Assembly: GCF_000423505.1 (NCBI RefSeq)
Contig: NZ_AUIC01000003.1
Span: 124,001 to 188,000, forward strand
From: Pseudoclavibacter soli DSM 23366
GTDB taxonomy: Bacteria > Actinomycetota > Actinomycetes > Actinomycetales > Microbacteriaceae
Direction of reading: 5' to 3'
DNA: 64,000 nucleotides
Part shown: in pieces, positions 37,161 to 47,069 of the stretch
Layout of the letters: each line of letters begins with the position of its first letter
Numbering within the stretch: the first letter of the stretch is position 1
Notes under the pieces: generated by a model
What the model was told of the DNA's origin: nothing
Databases searched by the model: none
What the model saw: only the letters and a program-made list of their open reading frames with translations
Program-made: the position numbers and the translations under genes

Positions 37161-40060
37161 CACTCGTCCTTGGTCAGGCGGTTGATGACCTGCACACGCG
37201 CTGCGTAGAGCTTGCCGTCATTGCTGGGCAGTCCGGTGCCGGTGCCATTGATGACCTTTGCAGGCATGTCCATGCTGGGCACAAACCAGACTTGGCGATT
37301 GTCGACGGCATCTCTGATGTACGTCATGCCCGCAACGATGCTGCCGCGGAAGGCCACATTGTCATTCAAATCGACAGTGCATGGAGTGAATGCATAGACG
37401 TTGATTTCGTCAGAGAATACGAAGTCGCCCTGACCGCCAAACTTGATGACCCCGTTGGGTCCGTCTGCCTCACTGAGCTGCGTATCAGAGAAGACCGTAT
37501 GCCCGTCGGGGTTCTTCGTCGGGTCGTAGACCACTTGGGTCATCGTGTCGCCCGTCGCATCCTTCACTATGTTGCCGTCATCATCAGTTTTTGGCTTTAC
37601 GCAGTAGTTCGTTTGGCTGGCATAGTCGTCAGAGCCCGGATCGTTGTAATCAGTGGGCACTAGCAGGTAGAGGTTGTGGTTGGGATTCATCGCGGTTGAC
37701 TCGGTGCCGCTCGACAGCATCCTGAAGCCGCGATCAGAGACTATGGCGACATCTTGAGTCTGACGGATGCGATCCAACGTTGACGTGATCGTTGTGGAGT
37801 CGACGGTCAGCGGCTGTTCACAGTCAGCAATGAGCATCACATTCTGTGTCTTGTCCCACCCCTGAGAGCCCACTGCGTTGAGCAGGCTGCCGGCAAGATC
37901 GGTACAGGTACCGAGATAAGTCGCGCCGCGGTACCACGAGTTCGAAGTGTCTTTGCGCTTTTCATCAGCGAAGTAGTACTTCTTCCAGGTCGCCAGCGTC
38001 GACTCTTGCAGAATGTACTTCTTGGTCATCACTGGCTGCTTCTTCTGCTCTTCGACAGTTGTCACCGTGTCCCAGCCGTCCGGCAGGTGCAGAATACCAA
38101 GATCCACGTCAGAAACGACTGGAGCAGCACCACAGGCCGGTAGTGAGTCCCGCCATCCAACGTTCGTGGGGCTAGGGCTCGTCGCCGCGCACGAACGTCG
38201 CGATGAAAGAGAGGATCCAGTCCCGTCGGTCACGTCGCCGTAGTGACTCCCACTCCAATAGTTATACGGAAGCGCCGAGGTGTTGTTATACGCGTGGATG
38301 CCGTTTTGAGCCACCAATGTGACAGAGTTGCTCTGGGTCTGCAGCTGCCCGAGCCCCGTCTGACCGATGAAAGAGGCACCACCATCAGGGATTGAGAATT
38401 TCTGATGAGTTGCAGCATCCGAATCACAGATAGATGGATTCTCTGGGGTATCGCAGTAGATGTAAGGATATGGATCGCCATATTGAACATTGCCATTCAG
38501 TACATAGACGTTGCCATAAACAGTCGGGTTCGCACGTGAGCTGTACGCATTCGAGTGAGCGTAATACAAGCCATTTCCTGCCCAAACGTCACCATGCACT
38601 TGATCATTATTCCAATACCCTGATGTATAACCGCTACCTGTGACTTCTTGTCCATCTTTGAGGTTTTGTAGGCTGACCCAGCCGGTCTGCGCGGTAACAT
38701 TTCCACCGTAAACAGTGACACGTCTCAACATCACATTCTGTTTCGCCCAGATCGATCCACCAGAGGCGACCAAGAATCTGGTTGCGTATACAGACCCTTC
38801 TAGCGAGACCACATTTCTTTTGACGTTGTAGCCGCAGTTATCGCCAGTACAGGCAGTCCTGCTCCACACAACAGTGACGTCTTTTTTGGCAACCAAGTCT
38901 TCGCCTACGGTGAATTTTCCGGCCATTTTGATGCTGCCACCTGCATAAACGCTGGCCGCGTAATTGACTTCCGTGTCACCCTCAGAAATCGAGATGATGT
39001 CACCATCAACCTTGACATCACCTTCGATGTTGAAGTTGCCATCAAGATAGAGGTTGCCACCGACATTAACCGTTGACCCGTACTCTGTAACTAGTCCAGC
39101 TCCAGAAGGGGATTTAACAGTCAAATTGCCCTGAACTGTAATGCTCTGAGCTACGTTACATTTCATCTTGTCCAAGTCAGGAGTCTTATACCTCCCAGAA
39201 CCCTTATAGATGATGTCCTTGGTCCCCAGCGTCGCATCCCCTGTCACCGTCAATGTGCCTTGCACATCGGTGCCCATACAGCCGTCAAGGTTGCCGTCGA
39301 CGTAGACGTTCACGTCGGGGTTGGCAGTATCGGCGCCTGTACCGTTGGGGTCACGTGTGCCAAAAGTAGTGTTGATCAGGTTCGTATCACCACGGCTGAT
39401 ATAGGTGTCTTCGCCGTTCACGCAGCCAAAGAGCGTCGGATCGCTGGTGCAGTCGACCGTCGTGCCTCCGCGCGAAGGCTGCACCACGATATCCGCAGTC
39501 GTAGCATTCGTCACCGGGTCTCGAGTGCGCATCGACAGAGCGGTGCTGGTTACCGTCGCCTCAGAAATAAGAGAAAGTGTGAACGTATCGGTCTCGAGCG
39601 GTGCCGCAGCTCCTGTGTCATCGTGAGCATCCTGTGCGTTCTGCCAGGTGTTGTTTGTGGCATACACATGTGCGTTGGAGAGCCAATCAGGCGCACTGAT
39701 TCCACTCAGATCATGCAGCAGGTCTGTTCCCGCACGATAGACATGCTCAGAGTCATCATCATTCGTTTTGGCTGCTTCGACCCCTTGAAGGGTCGACGTC
39801 GAGATCTGCCCGCTCACGATCGCGCTGCGAACGAAGTCGAGCGCCGCATTCGCCTGCGAGGTCGCTTCAGACTCGGCCTTGGCTGCTTCTGCCACGCCGT
39901 TGGCCGCCAGTGCCGTAGACCCCACCGACCCAACGATCAGCGAGGTGATCGCCAGCAGTAGGATGACCGTTGGCAGCGCGATGCCCGATTCTGGGTCTCG
40001 CAGGTCGCTTGGAGCGAAGGTGCGGAGCCAGCTGCGATGATGCTTGCGAAAGAGCTTCAT
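37160..40060 (-). CDS. very large prepilin-like surface protein (PilX/PilY position), 966 residues
   Basis: Begins with a 26-residue basic leader ending PESG and a hydrophobic helix IALPTVILLLAITSLIVGSVG; it has the prepilin cleavage glycine but no Glu at position 5, as in PilX-type minor pilins. After a helical stalk, residues about 220-560 are repeated short beta strands rich in V.G.GN and GDV motifs (polymer-forming/bactofilin-like beta helix), and the C-terminal third is Asp/Asn/Thr-rich with several cysteines. Base composition is distinctly more AT-rich than pilB/T/C. Likely an exposed pilus-tip or adhesin-like component; function inferred. Confidence 0.72.
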   Translation of the reverse strand: MKLFRKHHRSWLRTFAPSDLRDPESGIALPTVILLLAITSLIVGSVGSTALAANGVAEAAKAESEATSQANAALDFVRSAIVSGQISTSTLQGVEAAKTNDDDSEHVYRAGTDLLHDLSGISAPDWLSNAHVYATNNTWQNAQDAHDDTGAAAPLETDTFTLSLISEATVTSTALSMRTRDPVTNATTADIVVQPSRGGTTVDCTSDPTLFGCVNGEDTYISRGDTNLINTTFGTRDPNGTGADTANPDVNVYVDGNLDGCMGTDVQGTLTVTGDATLGTKDIIYKGSGRYKTPDLDKMKCNVAQSITVQGNLTVKSPSGAGLVTEYGSTVNVGGNLYLDGNFNIEGDVKVDGDIISISEGDTEVNYAASVYAGGSIKMAGKFTVGEDLVAKKDVTVVWSRTACTGDNCGYNVKRNVVSLEGSVYATRFLVASGGSIWAKQNVMLRRVTVYGGNVTAQTGWVSLQNLKDGQEVTGSGYTSGYWNNDQVHGDVWAGNGLYYAHSNAYSSRANPTVYGNVYVLNGNVQYGDPYPYIYCDTPENPSICDSDAATHQKFSIPDGGASFIGQTGLGQLQTQSNSVTLVAQNGIHAYNNTSALPYNYWSGSHYGDVTDGTGSSLSSRRSCAATSPSPTNVGWRDSLPACGAAPVVSDVDLGILHLPDGWDTVTTVEEQKKQPVMTKKYILQESTLATWKKYYFADEKRKDTSNSWYRGATYLGTCTDLAGSLLNAVGSQGWDKTQNVMLIADCEQPLTVDSTTITSTLDRIRQTQDVAIVSDRGFRMLSSGTESTAMNPNHNLYLLVPTDYNDPGSDDYASQTNYCVKPKTDDDGNIVKDATGDTMTQVVYDPTKNPDGHTVFSDTQLSEADGPNGVIKFGGQGDFVFSDEINVYAFTPCTVDLNDNVAFRGSIVAGMTYIRDAVDNRQVWFVPSMDMPAKVINGTGTGLPSNDGKLYAARVQVINRLTKDE

Positions 40061-40070
40061 GAGTGTTCAC

Positions 40071-40919
40071 CTATCTGCTTCCCAGGCAAGATGCATTGGC
40101 ATCCCACCGAATGGTCGTGCCCGCTATTGAGAGAGCCGTGCCGGTCGAGAATCTAGAATCCATTGTGATCGCAGTTGAGGCAGAGCTGCTTCGCCACGTC
40201 TGTGTGCTGATCGAGTAGTGCAGTCGCACGGCACTGAGCTGTTCGGCTCCAGTCGATGCAGTTACCGAAGTCGCTTGTTCCTGCTCGGTAAAAATCAGCG
40301 AACCGTCTTCCACTGGGTCAATCGAGGCCACATCTGGATTATTACTGCCGTCGACTGTGCCCCCAGCGACTCTCCGCCACCCGCTCATATCGTCGCCGTC
40401 GATGGCGTCAACCGGGTGATCGATCTTCGTGCCCTCAACACTTACGGTGACCGTTTGCGCGGCAGAAGCGTCGCGCACGAAGACGGCATGTTCCGAGGGC
40501 ACATAGGCCCACACCCGACAGGTGCCCGTCACCGAGGTAATGGTCACCTGGTCGTTGTTTGTGGCATCAGGGTCGCTGGCTGCGCCGTCAGTGGTGACGA
40601 ATGCCGAGAGGTACTGCACGCCGTCTCGCGCAGACACGCTGTCAGTGGGTTTTGGGGCCGTCTGCACGAGCACCGCGTTGCCGAGTTGCTGCTGCAATGA
40701 CCGCGAAAGCACGCTCGCTTGAGTGTTCATGTTGCTCGTGCGAGTAACTGTACTGTCAACGTGCATCGACGAGATCATGAGGCCGCCCGCGACAGCCAGC
40801 ACAACTACGGTGAATGCTCCAGCAATCAGCAGCTCCACCAAGGTGATGCCTGCTTGCGTGTCACCGCCGAATCGCTCGCGAAGCCTGGCCGCGACTGCCC
40901 GAACCCGCGTGGTGATCAT
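40071..40919 (-). CDS. minor prepilin (PilW-like)
   Basis: A 282-residue protein with a 24-residue leader ending TQAG and a type III-style helix ITLVELLIAGAFTVVVLAVAGG, with Glu at mature position 5. The rest is a variable Ser/Thr/Asp-rich pilin head. It overlaps the preceding minor prepilin gene by 4 nt. Minor pilins of this type prime pilus assembly. Confidence 0.85.
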   Translation of the reverse strand: MITTRVRAVAARLRERFGGDTQAGITLVELLIAGAFTVVVLAVAGGLMISSMHVDSTVTRTSNMNTQASVLSRSLQQQLGNAVLVQTAPKPTDSVSARDGVQYLSAFVTTDGAASDPDATNNDQVTITSVTGTCRVWAYVPSEHAVFVRDASAAQTVTVSVEGTKIDHPVDAIDGDDMSGWRRVAGGTVDGSNNPDVASIDPVEDGSLIFTEQEQATSVTASTGAEQLSAVRLHYSISTQTWRSSSASTAITMDSRFSTGTALSIAGTTIRWDANASCLGSR

Positions 40920-41683
40920 GAGATACCTCCCACGCGAACCGGCACCACGGCATGCTGCGAGGTGAGCTCAGTGCCGTCAGCGCTGTCAAGCTTCACCGTG
41001 ACGGTGTACTCCAGCCAACCAATGCTGCAGGTGGTAGTTGAGTTGCATTTCTCAACGGTCACCGTCGGCGCGCACAGCGAGTTTACCGATCTTGTGTTCT
41101 CAGAATCTGTGCTGGCGGCGATCGACTGATTCTTAATTGGATCATCTGCTCCGGGGAATGAGACTGTCACGTTCTGCTCGATATACAGCTTGCCAGCACG
41201 GCCACCGAAATCGCGCACACCGACGAATGCCGGGTGCTCCGCCCTGTTGTAAATCAATCCCCCCTCTGGGCCGAAGAGCGTCTTTAGGCGCTCGTCATTG
41301 GCTTGGCCCTCGCTCAATACGTAGCTGCTCTTCTCCTTGTCGGTACCGGTCGAGAATGCTTGATTGGCGATGATCGCAATGTTCTGCAGTGTGGTGCCGC
41401 ACGTATATGTCGAAGCACCCGAGGTGTTCGAAGCATCGACGTCGTTGGAGTTTGCGGTGGCCATGACGCCAGAGACCTGGCCAGAGGCAAAGGTGCTCGC
41501 AGCTGATGTGGCCGCACTGATGCGGGTGAGGTTCAGTACCGAAAGAATGGCCGGGACGATGAAGATTGCGACCAAAGACAAGATACCCAGCGAAATGATC
41601 ACTTCAGTGAAGGAGATACCGTGCTGGCGCTCGTCCGCCGGTCTCAGATGCCGGCGGGGCTTCCCCTGGGATGCTGTGCTCAC
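40916..41683 (-). CDS. minor prepilin (PilV-like)
   Basis: A 255-residue protein: leader of 22 residues ending RQHG, then ISFTEVIISLGILSLVAIFIVPAIL with Glu at mature position 5. Two disulphide-capable cysteine pairs in the head. First of three non-major prepilin genes in this part of the locus. Confidence 0.85.
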   Translation of the reverse strand: MSTASQGKPRRHLRPADERQHGISFTEVIISLGILSLVAIFIVPAILSVLNLTRISAATSAASTFASGQVSGVMATANSNDVDASNTSGASTYTCGTTLQNIAIIANQAFSTGTDKEKSSYVLSEGQANDERLKTLFGPEGGLIYNRAEHPAFVGVRDFGGRAGKLYIEQNVTVSFPGADDPIKNQSIAASTDSENTRSVNSLCAPTVTVEKCNSTTTCSIGWLEYTVTVKLDSADGTELTSQHAVVPVRVGGIS

Positions 41684-41868
41684 TGACTCCGCCTCACAGT
41701 TTTAGATACTTCCACGAAGCTTTCGTTGCGGATTCGATATAAACCGATCTGGGAGCCCCTCCAAGAGAGAATGCACATTACTTTGCATGATCAGCATCAC
41801 CGCACGTTCTTCAAAGACTCACACGCCCTGCACACCGCCATGTGTATGAAGTTGAGCTTTTGACAGGA

Positions 41869-41905
41869 AGCGCTTGGGGATGGCCTAATGCCACCCCCAA
41901 GCGCT
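41869..41905. other. Stem-loop between pilA and the minor prepilin genes
   Basis: AGCGCTTGGGG-A-TGGC pairs with GCCA-C-CCCCAAGCGCT around a CTAAT loop: 15 pairs with one internal mismatch. It lies 16 nt past the pilA stop and has no U tract on the minus strand, so it could be a 3' stabiliser or partial terminator that keeps pilA mRNA in excess over minor pilins. The rest of the 41684-41868 gap shows no gene. Confidence 0.75.
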
Positions 41906-41920
41906 GGTCACACGACTGGA

Positions 41921-42370
41921 CTACTTAGTAGTCGTTGTGTACGTGATCTCGCCGTTTTCAGCTACTTTCATAACCACCGTAGTATTATTCTGAGTGCCAG
42001 TGAGCGTGTAGGCACCGGTAATTTCTGACAACTTCTTGTCCTTATCCGCATCTGCAGCAGTGATCGTGATGCCATTGCCGGTTGCAGTGGCGCTGTAACC
42101 CGCCTTTGAAATGGCCGCTGTCAGGGTTTCAGATGGAGTGCTAACTGAATCTGCTGCAATTGTGTTCTGCACACTCTGCAGTGCACTCTTGACGGCGGAT
42201 TCCCGAGCAGAATTCTGCGAGTTCATGTACAGCGGGATAGCGACTGCCGCCAAGATCGCGATGATCGCGACAACGACGAGCAGCTCGACCAGCGTGAAGC
42301 CCTTCTGATCGTCGCCTCGCTCACGCAGAGCCTTGGAACGGGCAGCCATTGCATTGGCCAACTTCTTCAT
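41921..42370 (-). CDS. pilA: major type IV pilin
   Basis: A 149-residue prepilin with a 24-residue basic leader ending DQKG and the canonical helix FTLVELLVVVAIIAILAAVAIPLYM, Glu at mature position 5. The compact Thr/Ala-rich head lacks cysteines. RBS AGGGG lies 6 nt before the ATG. Own upstream gap of 195 nt and a strong stem-loop downstream suggest separately tuned expression. Confidence 0.95.
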   Translation of the reverse strand: MKKLANAMAARSKALRERGDDQKGFTLVELLVVVAIIAILAAVAIPLYMNSQNSARESAVKSALQSVQNTIAADSVSTPSETLTAAISKAGYSATATGNGITITAADADKDKKLSEITGAYTLTGTQNNTTVVMKVAENGEITYTTTTK

Positions 42371-42459
42371 AAGAATCCCCTAGATTCTCTCATATTCCAT
42401 GGCGCCAGCCGAAGTTGGTGACACCAGCACAGCTCTACGCTGTACACCAACAAGTGTAG

Positions 42460-42487
42460 GAGAAATCCGCCGAAAAGGCGAATTCTC
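42460..42487. other. Hairpin in the pilC-pilA gap
   Basis: GAGAA..CGCC pairs with GGCG..TTCTC around a short A-rich loop. A run of seven T follows on the plus-strand side (42494-42500), so by standard criteria it would stop plus-strand transcription; on the minus strand it may act only as an RNA structure downstream of pilC. Confidence 0.45.
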
Positions 42488-42565
42488 GATGACTTTTTTT
42501 CGACACGACACGAGTAAGCCAAGGCTGCACATACCTATCAGGTAATATGCCTCGCCGCGCACTTG

Positions 42566-43798
42566 TCAGGCATTGCCCACCATCGAGTTAATCTGGAACA
42601 TCGGCAGGTAGAGTGCAACCACCATGCCACCGATGATCACACCGATGACCACGATCATTATTGGCTCCATCATGGCCGTCAGTCGTTCCGTTGCCGACTG
42701 CACCTCTTGATCGTAATAGCCGGCGACTTTGCTCAACATGCTGTCGAGTTCACCCGAGGCCTCACCAGCCGCAACCATCTGCACTGCTGTGTTCGGAAAG
42801 ACCGTTTCGGCACGCATAGCTGAGGCGAACGACTCACCGTTGCTCACCGCCGTGCTGATACGCGCAATGGCGTCTTCGACTACGGCGTTGCCCGCCGTAC
42901 CGGCCACGGTGTTCAAGGATTGCGTGAGCGAAACACCGGCGCGCGAGAGCACCGACAGGTTGCGCATAAAGCGGCTGATCGCGACCTTGCGCGCGAGCTC
43001 ACCAAAGACGGGGGTCTTCAGCACAATCGGGTCAACTATGTGCCGGAGTTTCGGGTTGTCACTATTGGCCTTGTAGAGCATAATGCCCGCCACACTCACC
43101 ACGATAATGAGTGGGCCGAGCCAGGGCATGACGTGGCTGAGATTGACCAATACCTGCGTAGGCAGTGGAAGTTCTCCGCCCAGTTGCTCGAACATGTCCT
43201 GGAAGATCGGCACGATGAACCACGTGATGCCGATGACCGCGAGGATCGCGATCACGAGCACGACTATAGGGTAGGTCATCGCTCCTTTGATCTCCGACTG
43301 CAGTTTTACCTGACGTTCATAGGAGTCGGCGATGCCAGAGAGCGCAATGTCAAGGTTACCGCTGACCTCGCCAGCCGTCACCAGCTGCACGAACAGGTCG
43401 GGAAACACTTTTGGATACTGCCCGAACGCGCTGGAGAGCGACACACCCTGCTCGACCTGCAGCCGCACACCGTCGACCGCCTCGCGCACGGTTTTGTTTT
43501 CGATCTGATCTTTGGTGATGTTGAGCACCGTGACCAGCGGCAGACCGGCAGCAACCAGCGTTGACATCTGTCGGGAAAGCAGTGCCAGATCGCCGAGCTT
43601 GACCCCTCCGCCGAAGCCGGGGATTTTGATCTCTTTGTTGAGACCAGTGTGCTCAATCTCGGTCATGCTGGTGGGCAGCACACCGATGCTCGTCAGCTTG
43701 TTGGCCGCGGCATCCTCATTGGCCGCCGTGATGCTGCCCTTGACCTTCTTATTGCGTCGGTCGAGCCCGACATACCGAAACTCGGATTCCTCAGCCAT
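42566..43798 (-). CDS. pilC: type IV pilus inner-membrane platform protein PilC
   Basis: A 410-residue GspF-family platform protein with its two repeated cytoplasmic helical domains (LLSRQMSTLVAAGLPLVTVL and ISRFMRNLSVLSRAGVSL) and three TM segments (about 175-205, 225-245, 385-405). Follows pilT by 21 nt. Confidence 0.95.
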   Translation of the reverse strand: MAEESEFRYVGLDRRNKKVKGSITAANEDAAANKLTSIGVLPTSMTEIEHTGLNKEIKIPGFGGGVKLGDLALLSRQMSTLVAAGLPLVTVLNITKDQIENKTVREAVDGVRLQVEQGVSLSSAFGQYPKVFPDLFVQLVTAGEVSGNLDIALSGIADSYERQVKLQSEIKGAMTYPIVVLVIAILAVIGITWFIVPIFQDMFEQLGGELPLPTQVLVNLSHVMPWLGPLIIVVSVAGIMLYKANSDNPKLRHIVDPIVLKTPVFGELARKVAISRFMRNLSVLSRAGVSLTQSLNTVAGTAGNAVVEDAIARISTAVSNGESFASAMRAETVFPNTAVQMVAAGEASGELDSMLSKVAGYYDQEVQSATERLTAMMEPIMIVVIGVIIGGMVVALYLPMFQINSMVGNA

Positions 43799-43819
43799 GC
43801 GGTTACTCCTTCAGAAGAC

Positions 43820-45412
43820 TCAGTAGTTCGAAATGCGGTTGCGCAGCGAGCGGAACGCTTGCGGGTCTTTCACATAGACCTCTGCCTCGGAGCGCTCCAC
43901 CTGACCGGTGCCCACCAGCTCGGCAAGGTTCTGGTCGAGCGTGTGCATACCGTATTGCGACCCGGCCTGCAGCGCAGTGTAGAGCAGGTGGGTCTTGCCT
44001 TCGCGGATCATGTTGGCCACGGCGCTGGTGCCCAGCAGAATCTCGCTGGCGGCTACTCGGCCACCGCCGACGCGCTTGAGCAGTGTCTGCGAGACCACAC
44101 CGCGCAGTGTGCCAGCCAACTGGGTGCGAATCTGCCCCTGCTGTGCGGCCGGAAACACGTCGATGATACGGTCAACCGTCTGCACGCTGTCTTGGGTGTG
44201 CAGGGTTGAGAGCACAAGGTGACCGGTCTCGGCTGCGGTGAGCGCAACCTGAATGGTCTCGTGATCACGGAGCTCGCCGACCAGAATCACATCGGGGTCT
44301 TGACGCAGGGCGCGGCGCAGAGCCTCGTTGAACGACTTGGTGTCGCGGCCCACTTCGCGCTGGTTGACCACCGCGCGTTTGGCCTTATGCACGTACTCAA
44401 TTGGGTCTTCGATGGTCAGGATGTGGCAGGCCCGGCTTTCATTGACCCGGTCAATCATCGCCGCCAAGGTCGTCGATTTACCAGAGCCCGTCGGCCCCGT
44501 CACCAGCACCAGCCCGCGAGGCATGTCGGCCAGCTTGTATAACGACTCGGGCATATTGAGATCGCGCAGGCTCTTGACCTCATTGGGAATCAGACGCAGC
44601 ACGGCGGCCACACCCAAGCGGTCGAAGGCAAGGTTCACACGAAAGCGGTAGTTCTCGTCGTAGTCGATCGCGAGGTCGAGCTCGAGCTCGTCAACGAGCT
44701 GCTTGAACTCTTCAGGCGTGAGAATCGACTTGACCACCTCGTGCAGGCGCTCATGCGGCCACGGTTCGCTCTGCTCTGGCAGGTGCACCAAGTCACCGTC
44801 GATGCGAAAGCTCGGTGCCACGTCGACACCGAGATGCAGGTCAGAGCCGCCACGTTCGATGACCAGCCGCAGGCACTCGTGCAGCGCAGGATGCATCGAC
44901 TGTTCGAGGCCCGCACGAAGCCGCTGCTGGTCGCGCTGCTGCACCACCTTGTCTGCTTCTGGAGTGCTGGCCTGCGCAGCGAACCCGGCCTCTTCTTCTA
45001 CCTCAGCTGCCGGCGCAGGCGCTGCGGCAGGTGCGGGTTCGGGCTCAGCCACCGCGGTCGGCTCGACAACGGGCTGGGGTGCCGGCGCCACGTACTGGTG
45101 CACCGGCTGCGGCTCGGGTTCGACGACCGGCTGCGGCGCCGGTGCCTGAGCCTGCACCGGTGCAGGCTCAGGCTCTGCAATGGACGACGGCGTCACATCG
45201 TATGGTGCGAGTTGCTCGAGCGGTTCGGCCGGTGAGATGTCGATGGGCTCTTCTGGCATGCTCCACTGCTCAGCCTTTTCGCGAGCGCGCCGAGCAATGG
45301 CCTCCAGCCGCGCCAAGGCATCTGAAGCGCCGGTATCGTCGAGTGAGAAGACGCGCTCCCCTGATGACTCTCCCCCGGCACCATTCTGTTGATACGAGTC
45401 AAGAGACGACAC
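43820..45412 (-). CDS. pilT: type IV pilus retraction ATPase PilT with a disordered N-terminal extension
   Basis: A 530-residue AAA-type motor. The C-terminal 345 residues are a complete PilT: GPTGSGKSTTLAA (Walker A), ILVGELRDHETIQ (Asp and His boxes), GHLVLSTLHT, and MIREGKTHLLYTALQAG near the end. The first 185 residues are a Pro/Glu/Ala/Gln-rich low-complexity region with PAPQPVVEPEPQPV repeats, not found in standard PilT. The GTG at 45412 is chosen (GGAGG 6 nt upstream); it overlaps the pilB end by 14 nt. Confidence 0.92.
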   Translation of the reverse strand: MSSLDSYQQNGAGGESSGERVFSLDDTGASDALARLEAIARRAREKAEQWSMPEEPIDISPAEPLEQLAPYDVTPSSIAEPEPAPVQAQAPAPQPVVEPEPQPVHQYVAPAPQPVVEPTAVAEPEPAPAAAPAPAAEVEEEAGFAAQASTPEADKVVQQRDQQRLRAGLEQSMHPALHECLRLVIERGGSDLHLGVDVAPSFRIDGDLVHLPEQSEPWPHERLHEVVKSILTPEEFKQLVDELELDLAIDYDENYRFRVNLAFDRLGVAAVLRLIPNEVKSLRDLNMPESLYKLADMPRGLVLVTGPTGSGKSTTLAAMIDRVNESRACHILTIEDPIEYVHKAKRAVVNQREVGRDTKSFNEALRRALRQDPDVILVGELRDHETIQVALTAAETGHLVLSTLHTQDSVQTVDRIIDVFPAAQQGQIRTQLAGTLRGVVSQTLLKRVGGGRVAASEILLGTSAVANMIREGKTHLLYTALQAGSQYGMHTLDQNLAELVGTGQVERSEAEVYVKDPQAFRSLRNRISNY

Positions 45413-47069
45413 GCAGCACCTCCTCGATTGTGGTGAACCCTTCACGAACCTTCGTCCAGCCGTCGCGGCGCATCGATGTGGCGCCCTCTGACCAGGCCTG
45501 TTCGGCCAGTTGGCCTGCTCCGGCGCCCTCAAGCGTCATCTTCGACAGAGCCGGCGACATCTCGATGATCTCGTGCACACCCATACGGGAGCGGTAACCG
45601 CTGCCCTGGCATCGCGAGCAGCCTTTGGCCTCGTAGATGTGCAGATCTTCGAAGTCGTCTGCGGTGGCGATGCCCACCTGGCGTGCCTGGTCAAGCGGCA
45701 TCGTGGTCTCGGCGCGGCAATACTGGCACAGCCGACGCACAAGTCGCTGGCCGACCACCGCGGTGAGCGCTGACGACACCAAGTAGGGCTCGACGCCCAT
45801 CTCGGCCAGACGAGTCACCGCACTGGCGGCGTCGTTGGTGTGCAGTGTGGCGAGCACAAGGTGGCCGGTCAGCGAGGCCTCGATGGCGATCTTCGCGGTC
45901 TCTTCGTCTCGAATCTCACCGATGAGCACAATGTCGGGGTCGGCACGCAGAATGGAGCGCAGCGCCGCCGCGAAGGTCATGCCGGCCTTGGCATTGACCT
46001 GCACCTGGTTGATGCCGGCGAATCGGAACTCGACCGGGTCTTCGACGGTGATGACGTTCACCTCGGGGGTAGCCACCTCACGCAGGGCCGCATAGAGGGT
46101 GGTCGATTTACCCGAACCGGTGGGGCCAGTCACCAACACCAACCCGTGCGACGTGTGAATCGCTTTGTTGAAGGTCTGCAGCTGATCAGGCTCGAACCCC
46201 AGATCGTTGAGCGTCACCGGGGCACTCTTGGCATCGAGCAGACGCATGACGACCGTCTCACCCCACACCGTGGGCAAGGTCGCCACACGCAGATCAACTT
46301 TGCGATCGCCGGTGGAAACCGAGAATCGGCCATCCTGCGGCACGCGCTTCTCGGCGATGTTCATGCCCGCCATGATCTTCAGACGCGAGACGATGCCGCT
46401 GTGAATATCAGAGTCAGAACGCTGCACCTCGTGCAGAATGCCGTCGACGCGGTAGCGCACCACGGTCTGGCGCTCACCCGGATCAATATGGATATCGCTC
46501 GCCCCATCGTGAATGGCCTGATTGATGAGCAGGTTGACCACGCGCACGATAGGCGCAGAGTCATCGTCGGCGCCGGTGGTGTCGGTCTCGGTGTGGCGGC
46601 TCTGCACCTCTTCGCTCAGGGCATTGGTGAGAGCGTTGAGCTCTTTGTCGGAGCGGTGGTACTTGTTGATCGCCGCGAGAATCTCGTTGGCGCCGGCGAC
46701 CACTGGGGTGATTGGGCGGCCCGAAGACATCTGCGCGTCGTCGATGGCGAGCACGTTGGTGGGGTCTTGCATCGCGAGCACGATGCGGCCACGGTCGCTG
46801 ATCGCGATGGGCAACACGACGTGTCTGCGACACACGTTGACGGGCACCATCGACACGGCAGACGAGTCAATGCGCACCCGGTCGAGATCAACGTATTCGA
46901 GGTTTTCGCGGGCTGCGATCACCTGCGCCAGGTCAGCTGATTTGACCTTGGTATGTTCGGTGAGCCACTGCGCCTCTTTCGGGGTGCCACGTACGGTGAC
47001 GGGCACGCTTCGCGCTTCCTGCTCGGTCAGCGCTCCGCGCACGAGCAGGTCAGGCACCAGTGAGAGCAT
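45399..47069 (-). CDS. pilB: type IV pilus extension ATPase PilB
   Basis: A 556-residue assembly motor: an N-terminal MshEN-like domain, GPTGSGKSTTLYAAL (Walker A), ILIGEIRDEETAKI (Asp box), a His box GHLVLATLHTND and the zinc tetracysteine (CQYC ... CSRC). ATG at 47069 is chosen because GGAAGG lies 7 nt upstream; 14 more upstream codons are open. First gene of the pilus operon. Confidence 0.94.
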   Translation of the reverse strand: MLSLVPDLLVRGALTEQEARSVPVTVRGTPKEAQWLTEHTKVKSADLAQVIAARENLEYVDLDRVRIDSSAVSMVPVNVCRRHVVLPIAISDRGRIVLAMQDPTNVLAIDDAQMSSGRPITPVVAGANEILAAINKYHRSDKELNALTNALSEEVQSRHTETDTTGADDDSAPIVRVVNLLINQAIHDGASDIHIDPGERQTVVRYRVDGILHEVQRSDSDIHSGIVSRLKIMAGMNIAEKRVPQDGRFSVSTGDRKVDLRVATLPTVWGETVVMRLLDAKSAPVTLNDLGFEPDQLQTFNKAIHTSHGLVLVTGPTGSGKSTTLYAALREVATPEVNVITVEDPVEFRFAGINQVQVNAKAGMTFAAALRSILRADPDIVLIGEIRDEETAKIAIEASLTGHLVLATLHTNDAASAVTRLAEMGVEPYLVSSALTAVVGQRLVRRLCQYCRAETTMPLDQARQVGIATADDFEDLHIYEAKGCSRCQGSGYRSRMGVHEIIEMSPALSKMTLEGAGAGQLAEQAWSEGATSMRRDGWTKVREGFTTIEEVLRVVS

